Shown: positions 1-6,706 of the stretch, in pieces
How positions within the stretch are numbered: position 1 is the first letter of the stretch
Layout of the letters: each line of letters starts with the position of its first letter
Origin: Candidatus Saccharicenans sp.
Lineage (GTDB): Bacteria; Acidobacteriota; Aminicenantia; Aminicenantales; Saccharicenantaceae
Direction: 5' to 3'
Assembly (NCBI GenBank): GCA_030017715.1
Contig: JASEIU010000001.1
Span: 458,677 to 522,676, forward strand
Length of the DNA: 64,000 nucleotides
Program-made: the position numbers and the translations under genes
Notes under the pieces: model-generated
The model's input: only the letters and a program-made list of their open reading frames with translations
Databases searched by the model: none
What the model was told of the DNA's origin: nothing

Positions 1-66
1 GATATTTAATAATAGGTTTTTCTGTGTTTCCTGTCCGTTTCAAGAAAGTAGGGCCGGGATCTCAAG

Positions 67-471
67 TCAGCCTTTTCCAGACTCCAGGAGTTTGACCAAG
101 ACCTTCCGGTTTCGGGGACCGTCAAACTCGCACAGAAAGATACCCTGCCAGGTGCCGAGCACCAGTTCTCCGTTCTCAATCAATACCGAAAGCGAACTGC
201 CCAGCAGAGAGGTTTTAAGATGGGCGGGAGAATTGCCCTCGCTGTGGGCCCAGGGCAGGTTGTCGGGGACGATTTTTCTCAGGGCCATCAGGATATCGGC
301 CCTGACCTCAGGGTCAGCCTGCTCGTTGATGGTCAGGCCGCAGGTGGTGTGAGGGCAGAAAATAACGGCCAGTCCGGACCTTAGCCCGGATTCCCTGACC
401 AGCGCCTGGATCTTCCCGGTTATGTTCAAGAATTCTTCCCGGCCGGAGGTTAACAGGTTAAGCTGAAGCAC
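67..471 (-). CDS. yjbQ: YjbQ / UPF0047 family protein
   Basis: A 134-residue protein that matches the YjbQ (UPF0047) family along its whole length. The family signature is visible around residues 35-55: FCPHTTCGLTINEQADPEV. Further on come HLKTSLLGSS and GTWQGIFLCEFDGPR, also typical. Family members form compact homotrimers and have been linked to thiamine-phosphate synthase-like activity, but the physiological role is poorly settled. The start is GTG at 469-471, preceded by a GGGGA ribosome binding site about six bases upstream. It is divergent from the nrdD operon and shares the roughly 230 bp intergenic region with it. Family assignment is firm; function is not. Confidence 0.9.
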   Translation of the reverse strand: MLQLNLLTSGREEFLNITGKIQALVRESGLRSGLAVIFCPHTTCGLTINEQADPEVRADILMALRKIVPDNLPWAHSEGNSPAHLKTSLLGSSLSVLIENGELVLGTWQGIFLCEFDGPRNRKVLVKLLESGKG

Positions 472-517
472 TTTTTTCCCCCTGAAAAAAATTATTAAAA
501 AAAGTTCATATTTTTCC

Positions 518-547
518 TTGACAAAGCATTTCCGATGTATTTATATA
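518..547 (+). promoter_or_regulatory. Sigma-70 type promoter of the nrdD operon
   Basis: A perfect -35 TTGACA lies at 518-523. A -10 follows after 17-18 bases (TTATAT at 541 or TATATA at 542). Transcription would start near 553, leaving a 5' leader of about 150 bases before nrdD. The first NrdR-like box overlaps the -10 element. Confidence 0.75.
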
Positions 548-553
548 TAGTGT
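538..553 (+). promoter_or_regulatory. NrdR-box-like operator 1
   Basis: The 16-base site TATTTATATATAGTGT matches the NrdR consensus acaCwAtATaTwGtgt at 12 of 16 positions by eye, with a perfect right half. It covers the -10 of the nrdD promoter. NrdR is the ATP/dATP-sensing repressor of ribonucleotide reductase genes in many bacteria. No nrdR gene is in the window. Confidence 0.55.
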
Positions 554-590
554 CGAAAGCACAAGATTTAGTATCAAGGAGCCATGAACA

Positions 591-606
591 GCACTAAATA
601 TTGTTT
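591..606 (+). promoter_or_regulatory. NrdR-box-like operator 2
   Basis: GCACTAAATATTGTTT matches 13 of 16 positions of the NrdR consensus. It lies 53 bases from box 1, close to five helical turns, which agrees with the paired boxes on one DNA face known for NrdR. It is downstream of the predicted start of transcription. Confidence 0.5.
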
Positions 607-703
607 TTTCAAGCTTTTTTCCTGCCTGAAAAATAATAGCATAAAAGGGGCGTCTGAAGTTAGCGCAGAAACGAAAAAATTTTAAGTTTATAGGGAGGAA
701 GGG

Positions 704-2782
704 ATGGTCAAAACCAGCAAAATCACCCGCATTAAGAAAAGGGACGGAACTATCGTTGATTTCACCCAGGACAAAATCACCAACGCCATTTACAAAGCGA
801 TGCAGTCGCAGGGAATCGACGACCTGATGGAAGCCCAGCATGTCTCGGACATAGTAGTTTTCGTTCTGGAGGAAAAATTCGGTGGTTACACCATCCCCTC
901 GGTGGAACAGATTCAGGACATCGTGGAAATGGTTCTGATGAAGCAGGGCTACCACGAGGTGGCCAAGGCTTACATCCTCTATCGCGAAAAGCACAAAGCC
1001 ATCCGCGAAGCCAGAGAAACGGGCATCAACCTGGAAAGGTTGATCAAGGATTACATCAATGACCACGACTGGAAAGTCAGGGAGAACAGCAACGAGGGAG
1101 TGGTCAGCTTCTCCGGCCTGAACGCCAGGATTTCCGGCGAAGTGCTGTCCAACTTTGCTCTGAACAACCTTTATTCGGAAAGAATAAAGAAAGCCCACCA
1201 GGAAGGTGATTTTCACATCCATGACCTTTCCTATCCGATTGTCGGTTACTGTGCCGGCTGGTCGATGGAAAATCTGCTGCGGAAGGGTTTCGGCCATGTT
1301 CCCAACCAGGTTCATTCCCATCCGGCCAAGCATCTGGAAACGGCCACCCTGCACATGGTGAATTACATCGGCACCATGCAGGCTGAATTCGCCGGAGCCC
1401 AGGCTTTTTCCAGCGTCGATACCTTCCTGGCGCCTTTTGTCAGGGCGGACGGCCTGAGCTACGACCGGGTCAAGCAGGATATCCAGAAACTTATTTTCGG
1501 CCTGAACGTCCCCTGCCGCTGGGGCTGGCAGACGCCCTTCTCCAACCTGACCTTTGACTGGACGGTTCCGGAAGACCTGAAGAATAAGAAAGTCATCGTC
1601 GGCGGAGAGGAGCTCGACTCCTGCTACGGCGATTACCAGAAAGAAATGGACATGATTAACCGGGCTTTCCTGGAGCTGATGATCGAAGGCGACCTCAAAG
1701 GTCGGGTGTTCACCTTCCCCATTCCGACCTATAATATTACCAAGGACTTTGACTGGGACCATCCCAACGCCAGACTCCTGTTTGAAGCCACCGCCAAGTA
1801 CGGCATTCCTTATTTTCAGAATTATCTCGGGACCAACCTCAATCCGGGCGATATCCGGGCCATGTGCTGCCGGCTGAACCTGGATATGAGAGAGTTGAGA
1901 CACCGGCCGGGCAATATGTGGGGGGCGGGCGACCAGACCGGTTCGATCGGCGTGGTCACCATCAACCTCAACCGCATCGGCTATGAATCCCGCTCCAGGC
2001 AGGAGTTCTTCGACCGGCTGAAAGAGATGATGGTCCTGGCCAAGGAATCGCTGGAAACCAAAAGGGAAGTGGTCAACAACATGCTGGAGCGGGGCCTGAT
2101 GCCCTATACCAAAGTCTACCTTGGCCATTTTGAGAATCATTTTTCCACCATCGGCATCTGCGGCATGCATGAAGCCTGCATGAATTTCCTGGGCAAGGGA
2201 ATCGGCACGCCCGAGGGCAAAGAATTTACGGTCGAAACCCTAAACTTCATACGCGAGGTGCTCAAGGAATTCCAGGAAGAAACCGGCCATCTCTACAACC
2301 TGGAAGCTTCTCCGGCCGAATCGACTTCTTACCGTCTGGCCCGGCTGGACCGTCAGAAGTACAAGAACATCTTTACTTCGGGAACTGAAAAACATCCCTA
2401 TCTAACCAATTCCACCCAGCTCAACGTCGACGCCACAAGAGATATTTTTGAAGCTCTGAAGCATCAGCAGGACATTCAGCCGCTCTATACCGGCGGGACC
2501 ATCTTCCACGCTTTTCTGCCTGAAGCCATCGACTGGCAGACCTGCCACAAACTGGTTCGGAAGATTGCCGAAACCAGGATTCCTTACTTCAGCATTACGC
2601 CCACTTTCAGCGTCTGCGATAATCACGGTTATCTCAAGGGCCAGCACCCGACCTGTCCCGAATGCGGGACGGAGACCGAGGTTTTCTCCAGGATTGTGGG
2701 TTATCTGCGACCGGTCAGGACCTGGAACAACGGCAAACAACAGGAGTTCAGCGACCGGGTAACCTATTCCAAGCTGGACTAA
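704..2782 (+). CDS. nrdD: Anaerobic (class III) ribonucleoside-triphosphate reductase
   Basis: A 692-residue NrdD, which reduces ribonucleoside triphosphates to deoxynucleotides under anaerobic conditions using a glycyl radical. An N-terminal ATP-cone (about residues 1-95, starting ITRIKKRDGTIVDF) gives allosteric control. The C-terminus carries the zinc-site cysteines (SVCDNHG and TCPECG) and the glycyl-radical motif RIVGYLRP, with the radical Gly near residue 666. The ATG has a strong GGGAGG site five bases upstream. It heads a tight operon with a glutaredoxin-like protein, NrdG and dUTPase, and sits behind NrdR-like boxes. No class I or II reductase is in the window. Length and motifs are normal for the formate- or thiol-dependent family. 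Confidence 0.97.
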   Translation: MVKTSKITRIKKRDGTIVDFTQDKITNAIYKAMQSQGIDDLMEAQHVSDIVVFVLEEKFGGYTIPSVEQIQDIVEMVLMKQGYHEVAKAYILYREKHKAIREARETGINLERLIKDYINDHDWKVRENSNEGVVSFSGLNARISGEVLSNFALNNLYSERIKKAHQEGDFHIHDLSYPIVGYCAGWSMENLLRKGFGHVPNQVHSHPAKHLETATLHMVNYIGTMQAEFAGAQAFSSVDTFLAPFVRADGLSYDRVKQDIQKLIFGLNVPCRWGWQTPFSNLTFDWTVPEDLKNKKVIVGGEELDSCYGDYQKEMDMINRAFLELMIEGDLKGRVFTFPIPTYNITKDFDWDHPNARLLFEATAKYGIPYFQNYLGTNLNPGDIRAMCCRLNLDMRELRHRPGNMWGAGDQTGSIGVVTINLNRIGYESRSRQEFFDRLKEMMVLAKESLETKREVVNNMLERGLMPYTKVYLGHFENHFSTIGICGMHEACMNFLGKGIGTPEGKEFTVETLNFIREVLKEFQEETGHLYNLEASPAESTSYRLARLDRQKYKNIFTSGTEKHPYLTNSTQLNVDATRDIFEALKHQQDIQPLYTGGTIFHAFLPEAIDWQTCHKLVRKIAETRIPYFSITPTFSVCDNHGYLKGQHPTCPECGTETEVFSRIVGYLRPVRTWNNGKQQEFSDRVTYSKLD

Positions 2783-2822
2783 AAAACTTTTTACCGAATA
2801 ACTCTGCGAGGAGAGGCAAAGG

Positions 2823-3089
2823 ATGGATTATCTGGTTTTTACCCTGCCCGGATGCGCCAGGTGCGATAAGGTCAAGGACCTGCTTAAAGCCAGGGGCTTT
2901 AAGCCTGTTGAGTATGATGTTAGCACCAGGGAAGGCCGCAACAAAATCCGGGAATACATCAAAATGCTGCGTCGGGACAGCTCGGGCAGCGTCATCATCC
3001 CGACTCTGATCATCGAAGACAACGGCCAGGCCACGGCCGTGCTCAACTCGGCTGAGGAGCTGGACCTGTGGTTGAAATCAAGGGTTTAG
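2823..3089 (+). CDS. Glutaredoxin/NrdH-like thiol redox protein
   Basis: An 88-residue thioredoxin-fold protein with the N-terminal redox motif CARC (in TLPGCARCDKV), a cis-proline segment (IIPTLIIED) and the usual glutaredoxin size. It probably supplies electrons to the NrdD system; this is inferred from its place between nrdD and nrdG. The start has an upstream GAGGAG-like site (2808-2815 region). The 3' end overlaps the GTG start of nrdG by 22 bases, so the two are probably translationally coupled. It could instead be a general glutaredoxin carried along in the operon. Confidence 0.8.
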   Translation: MDYLVFTLPGCARCDKVKDLLKARGFKPVEYDVSTREGRNKIREYIKMLRRDSSGSVIIPTLIIEDNGQATAVLNSAEELDLWLKSRV

Positions 3090-3766
3090 AGAAATTCGCT
3101 TCCCGCGACTTTCCGGGGCACATCTCCTCCACGGTGTTTGTCGGTGGCTGCAATTTTCGCTGTCCGTTCTGTCATAATGCCGACCTGGTGCTCAACCCGG
3201 GCCGTCTGCCTTCCCTGGACCTGAACCTTTTTTTGAGTTACCTGGATTCCCGCCAGGGCTGGCTGGAGGGCCTGTGCCTGAGCGGCGGAGAACCGTTGCT
3301 GCATGAAGATATTGAGGTCCTGGCCAGGGTGATCAAGGCCAGGGGCTTTCTGGTCAAGGTGGACACCAACGGCTCCTTTCCCGACAGGCTTGAATACCTG
3401 ATCAGCCAGGGGCTGGTGGACTGGCTGGCCATGGACATCAAAGCCCCGCTGAGGAGATATCCGGAAGTGGTCCGGGCCGAGGTTGACGCCGGGAAAATCA
3501 GCCGCAGCCTGGACCTGATTCGCCAGTCCGGCCTGCCCTATATTTTCAGGACGACGGTTGTCCCGGGCTTGCTGACCGAAGCCGACCTGCTGGAGATTGC
3601 CGACTGGCTGAACGGCTCCCGTTGTTTTCAGTTGCAGCAATTTGTCCCGCAGAATACTATAGACCCGGCTTTCCTCAAACTCGAACCATATCCGGCTCAG
3701 GAGCTCAGAAACTGGGCGGAAAAGCTGAAGCCATATTTCGGGGAAGTTATACTGGAAGGAGTTTAA
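3068..3766 (+). CDS. nrdG: Anaerobic ribonucleotide reductase activating protein (radical SAM)
   Basis: A 232-residue radical-SAM activase. The cluster motif is CNFRCPFC (CX3CX2C) near residues 28-35, followed by the SAM-binding GGE motif in LSGGEPLL. It installs the glycyl radical on NrdD with S-adenosylmethionine and a 4Fe-4S cluster. Translation begins at GTG 3068 inside the previous gene. It ends one base before the dut start (3767). At about 230 residues it resembles the longer NrdG form (the PflA-like type) rather than the short 150-residue enterobacterial type. Confidence 0.92.
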   Translation: MVEIKGLEKFASRDFPGHISSTVFVGGCNFRCPFCHNADLVLNPGRLPSLDLNLFLSYLDSRQGWLEGLCLSGGEPLLHEDIEVLARVIKARGFLVKVDTNGSFPDRLEYLISQGLVDWLAMDIKAPLRRYPEVVRAEVDAGKISRSLDLIRQSGLPYIFRTTVVPGLLTEADLLEIADWLNGSRCFQLQQFVPQNTIDPAFLKLEPYPAQELRNWAEKLKPYFGEVILEGV

Positions 3767-4192
3767 ATGATGAAGGTACTTATAAAAAAGATTTCGCCTG
3801 AGGCCAGAACCCCGGCCTACGGGCACCAGGGGGACGCCGGTTTTGACCTCTTTTCCTGCATTCAGCTGACCATCAATCCGGGAGAGACTGCGGCCGTGCC
3901 CACCGGTTTGCAGATGGCCATTCCATCCGGTTATGTTGGCCTCATCTGGGACAAGAGCGGAATCGCTCTGGGCGGAGTGCATCGTCTGGCCGGGGTGGTA
4001 GACTCGGGCTACAGGGGAGAGGTCAGGGTGGTGCTGACCAACCTGGGCAAACAGCCCTTTGTCATCAGGAGCGGGATGAAAATCGCTCAGATGCTCATTC
4101 AACCGGTTCAGATGGTGGACATTGTCGAGGTGGATTCGCTCGACCGAACCGCCAGGGGTGAGGGCGGCTTTGGTTCGACCGGGCTGTATTGA
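3767..4192 (+). CDS. dut: Deoxyuridine 5'-triphosphate nucleotidohydrolase (dUTPase)
   Basis: A 141-residue trimeric-type dUTPase that hydrolyses dUTP to dUMP and pyrophosphate, keeping uracil out of DNA and feeding dTMP synthesis. All five family motifs are visible: AGFDLFS (1), WDKSGIAL (2, in place of the commoner RSSLA), GVVDSGYRGEV (3, with the catalytic Asp), the KIAQMLIQP segment (4) and the C-terminal GEGGFGSTG (5). It starts at ATG directly after the nrdG stop, so it completes a deoxynucleotide-supply operon. A hairpin terminator follows at 4325-4356. Confidence 0.95.
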   Translation: MMKVLIKKISPEARTPAYGHQGDAGFDLFSCIQLTINPGETAAVPTGLQMAIPSGYVGLIWDKSGIALGGVHRLAGVVDSGYRGEVRVVLTNLGKQPFVIRSGMKIAQMLIQPVQMVDIVEVDSLDRTARGEGGFGSTGLY

Positions 4193-4215
4193 CCCGGCTG
4201 CCGGGCGGCAAGCCC

Positions 4216-4266
4216 GGCCCGGATTCTGATAATCTCTTCTATGGGCAGAAGATAGAGATCCCGGCC
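4216..4266. repeat. Long imperfect hairpin downstream of dut
   Basis: Inverted arms GGCCCGG (4216-4222) and CCCGGCC (4260-4266) enclose a second paired block, ATCT+CTTCT (4232-4240) against AGAAG (4247-4251) and AGAT (4256-4259). The apical loop is ATGGGC. There is no U-tract. It could be a 3'-end stabilising structure; no function can be stated. Confidence 0.5.
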
Positions 4267-4324
4267 CGAGCGGGATGCAACCGCTTTTCTCATGAACCCA
4301 GGTTTTGAAGATAACCGGCTATGA

Positions 4325-4356
4325 CCGCTGCCAGTTAGGAGCGGCGGCATTTTTTA
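4325..4356 (+). terminator. Intrinsic terminator of the nrdD-dut operon
   Basis: A seven-base-pair stem CCGCTGC (4325-4331) / GCGGCGG (4341-4347), with one G-U pair and a nine-base loop, is followed by CATTTTTTAT. The T-run overlaps the stop codon of the convergent CBS gene. Confidence 0.75.
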
Positions 4357-4791
4357 TTGATATTTCCCCATTATGTAATTCTGGAGATGTTCAATGGTAA
4401 TCTTCTGGCTGGTGATGACCGACTTGACCACGTCGCCTATGGAAATGACCCCGATCAGCTTATTTTCCTCAATCACCGGCAGGTGGCGGATTCTTTTTTC
4501 GGTCATCAGGGCCATGCATTCTTCGGCCGTGCATTCCGGGTTGACGAAGTAAATCTGGGTGGTCATGATTTCTTTGACCGGAGTTTCCAGCGAGGATTTT
4601 CCCTTCAGAACGACCTTGCGGGCGTAATCCCGTTCTGAGATCACACCCACCACCTGTCCGCCTTCCACCACGATCAGAGCGCCGATTTCCCTGTCGGCCA
4701 TAATTTTCAGTGCCTCATAGACAGTGCTGTCCGGCGAGACTGTCCAGACCTGATGTCCCTTTTCCTCGAGCATTTGCTTAACCGTGATCAT
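4354..4791 (-). CDS. Tandem CBS-domain protein
   Basis: A 145-residue protein made of two CBS motifs (about residues 8-60 and 75-130), seen in the repeats GALIVVEGGQVVGVISERDYA and IRHLPVIEENKLIGVISIGDVV. Stand-alone CBS pairs bind adenosyl ligands (AMP, ATP, SAM) and often act as energy or redox sensors. No target is fixed by the neighbours. The start has an excellent GGAGGGAG site and lies behind a strong promoter (4844-4872, minus). Convergent with dut. Confident family call; role unknown. Confidence 0.9.
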   Translation of the reverse strand: MITVKQMLEEKGHQVWTVSPDSTVYEALKIMADREIGALIVVEGGQVVGVISERDYARKVVLKGKSSLETPVKEIMTTQIYFVNPECTAEECMALMTEKRIRHLPVIEENKLIGVISIGDVVKSVITSQKITIEHLQNYIMGKYQ

Positions 4792-4843
4792 TCTCCCTCC
4801 TTGATAAGAAGCCTGGCTGCCGAATCGGGAGCCCGACGCTATC

Positions 4844-4872
4844 TATATATTAGAATCCACACCCGGTGTCAA
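4844..4872 (-). promoter_or_regulatory. Sigma-70 promoter of the CBS-domain gene
   Basis: On the minus strand there is a consensus TTGACA (4872-4867), a 17-base spacer and TATATA (4849-4844). This is a near-ideal vegetative promoter about 55 bases upstream of the CBS gene start. Confidence 0.75.
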
Positions 4873-4879
4873 ATCAGGG

Positions 4880-6226
4880 TCAATCAAAATAGCCGGTCAG
4901 GTCGTCGCGATTCAGCTTTTGCTCCACGGCCACCCTGGCCACGGCCCTGGCCACGCTGCGATGCAATCCCCGGTCCAGGGCGTTGGGCACTATTTCTCCG
5001 GGAGGTGCATAATCGGCGATGGCCCGGGCTGCGGCCAGCAGCATTTCCCTGGTAATCCGGGGCACATTGGCGTCCACCGCCCCGCGGAAAATTCCGGGGA
5101 AACCCAGTACGTTATTTATAACCTTGCCGTCGGCGGCATAGGCAGCTCCGGCGGCCATGGCTTCCTCCGGTTCAATTTCCGGGTTGGGGTTGGATAGGGC
5201 CAGGATGATCTGGTCTTTTCTGACCAGGTCTTTCTTGATCAGGCCAGGAACGCCGGTGGTGGCAATGACCACCTGGCAGGAGGACATTATTTCATTAAGG
5301 TCAGCCGCCAGACCGCCAGCCTGCTGCAGGCGGGCGCTGGCCTCGGGGTTGATGTCGGCTCCCTTAACAGGTTTGTCCAGGAAAAACATCAGCATCCGGG
5401 AGAGGGCCAGCCCGGCTGCTCCCAGGCCGATGACCCCGATGCAGCTTTTCTTGAGGTCTCGCCCGGTGACTCTGGAGATGTTCATCAGGGCGGCGGTGAC
5501 CACACAGGCGGTACCGTGCTGGTCGTCGTGCATGACCGGGATGTCCAACCTGGATTGAACCTGGTCTTCAATGTAAAAGCAACGGGGAGCGGAAATATCT
5601 TCAAGCTGGATGGCGCTGAAGGTCGGGGCGATGTTGACCACGGTGTCGATTATTCGGTCAGGGTCTTTGGTGTTAAGCAAAACCGGCACAGCCGACAGTC
5701 CGGTCAGGGTTTCCATCAAACTGGCTTTTCCTTCCATGACCGGCATGGCTGCCAGTGGTCCGATATCTCCCAGGCCCAGGACGGCGCTGCCGTCGGTAAC
5801 GATGGCCACCAGATGCCGGATGGCGGTATAACGTCTGGCCAGAACCGGGTTATTCTTGATGAGCAGGCTGACTTCGGCCACTCCCGGGGTGTAGACTTTT
5901 CTCAGAACGCTGATGTTGTTGATTTCATACCGGGAGCGAACGGCGATTTTGCCGCCCTGGTGCATTTCCAGGACCTCATCCCGGACTTCCAGCAGTTTGG
6001 CCCGGGGATAAGCTTTGACCGCTCTGATTACCCTTTCCAGGTGGGTTTCATCGTCGACGAAAATGGTGATGTCTCTGTCCATATAGTTGGGGCCCATATG
6101 GATAATTTTGATTTCGCCCACGTAGGCCTGTTCGGCTCCGATGGCCGAGAGCAAGCCGCCGAATATCCCGGGCTTTTGCAGCAGGCGGCAACGCAAGGTT
6201 CGGACTAATTTATCTTCCCACCACAT
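4880..6226 (-). CDS. NAD(P)-dependent malic enzyme with N-terminal ACT domain
   Basis: A 448-residue malic enzyme that oxidatively decarboxylates malate to pyruvate. Residues 1-75 look like an ACT regulatory domain. The catalytic part starts near residue 95 (ISVLRKVYTPGVAEV) and contains TDGSAVLGLGDIGP, the metal-binding LEDISAPRCFYIE, MHDDQHGTACVV and the Rossmann motif IGVIGLGAAGLA. The C-terminal SNPNPEI segment is also typical. The short bacterial form lacks the phosphotransacetylase-like tail. An AAGGAGAGA ribosome site precedes the ATG. It is probably monocistronic. Cofactor preference cannot be read safely. Confidence 0.93.
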   Translation of the reverse strand: MWWEDKLVRTLRCRLLQKPGIFGGLLSAIGAEQAYVGEIKIIHMGPNYMDRDITIFVDDETHLERVIRAVKAYPRAKLLEVRDEVLEMHQGGKIAVRSRYEINNISVLRKVYTPGVAEVSLLIKNNPVLARRYTAIRHLVAIVTDGSAVLGLGDIGPLAAMPVMEGKASLMETLTGLSAVPVLLNTKDPDRIIDTVVNIAPTFSAIQLEDISAPRCFYIEDQVQSRLDIPVMHDDQHGTACVVTAALMNISRVTGRDLKKSCIGVIGLGAAGLALSRMLMFFLDKPVKGADINPEASARLQQAGGLAADLNEIMSSCQVVIATTGVPGLIKKDLVRKDQIILALSNPNPEIEPEEAMAAGAAYAADGKVINNVLGFPGIFRGAVDANVPRITREMLLAAARAIADYAPPGEIVPNALDRGLHRSVARAVARVAVEQKLNRDDLTGYFD

Positions 6227-6635
6227 AATTTCTCTCCTTAGTTTCGGCTGGGAAATTTGATTATATAACTTTTTGCCGCCGTGCGGTATGGAGGCGGTTT
6301 AAATACTTTTGAAATTTTCGAGCCGTTCGGGGCCAGGAACATAATGTCGGGCCTTTAGCCATAAAGGAGGTTACCCGGATAATCGGGCACCCGGCCTGTG
6401 ACCCGAAAGCCGGCTGGGCCGGATGACTGATCTTAATCGACGGAGGTTGTGTTCAAATCGGCCGGAAGGCTGAGGAGGGGGCGAAGAGCGTGGCTTTATG
6501 ACTGGGCCTGATATGAAAAAGCGGCCAAAATGATTGGCCGGACGGTTTCATCAAACAGGTCAGGCTAACCGAAGCGGCCTTTATATATCCGGGCGCAGTC
6601 TTCTTATCAAAAGGAACTATGATCATCTCCATATA
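6227..6635. other. Intergenic region without a convincing gene
   Basis: This holds the upstream region of the malic enzyme: a minus-strand TATAAT at 6265-6260 with no good -35. It also holds a GCCGCC/GGCGG hairpin near 6275-6298 and a GC-rich stretch at 6355-6420 with CCGGC/GCCGG pairs. I could not match it to a known riboswitch. Short ORFs here look like shadows. Confidence 0.4.
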
Positions 6636-6706
6636 TAAAAAAGGGACGACCTGAGCCACGGCCTGGTTGTAAGAACCGGTTCTTCAGTCCCGGTCCGGGG
6701 CTCAGG
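6636..6706 (-). terminator. Hairpin terminator overlapping the RND gene stop
   Basis: Perfect eight-base arms CCTGAGCC (6650-6657) and GGCTCAGG (6699-6706) flank a 41-base loop that holds the inner palindrome AACCGGTT. On the minus strand a run of T follows seven bases after the stem (6641-6636). The stem includes the stop codon of the RND pump gene. A short T-run on the other side makes it partly bidirectional. Confidence 0.6.

Noticed and set aside
584..685. 33-codon frame with AAGGAG in the nrdD leader
   Set aside because: The Shine-Dalgarno is only two bases from the ATG, it overlaps an NrdR-like box, and the peptide has no recognisable feature. A leader peptide cannot be excluded.
506..2170. 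Long minus-strand open frame (554 codons) opposite nrdD
   Set aside because: Lies wholly antisense to nrdD, shows no family motif and has no ribosome site; it arises from codon bias of the real gene.
3086..4102. 338-codon minus-strand frame opposite nrdG/dut
   Set aside because: Antisense shadow; both plus-strand genes have full catalytic motifs.
6340..6450. Possible riboswitch upstream of the malic enzyme
   Set aside because: GC-rich pairs are present, but I found no conserved core of cobalamin, glycine, SAM, c-di-GMP, fluoride or molybdenum-cofactor riboswitches, and it is too far upstream on the wrong side for a clear fit.
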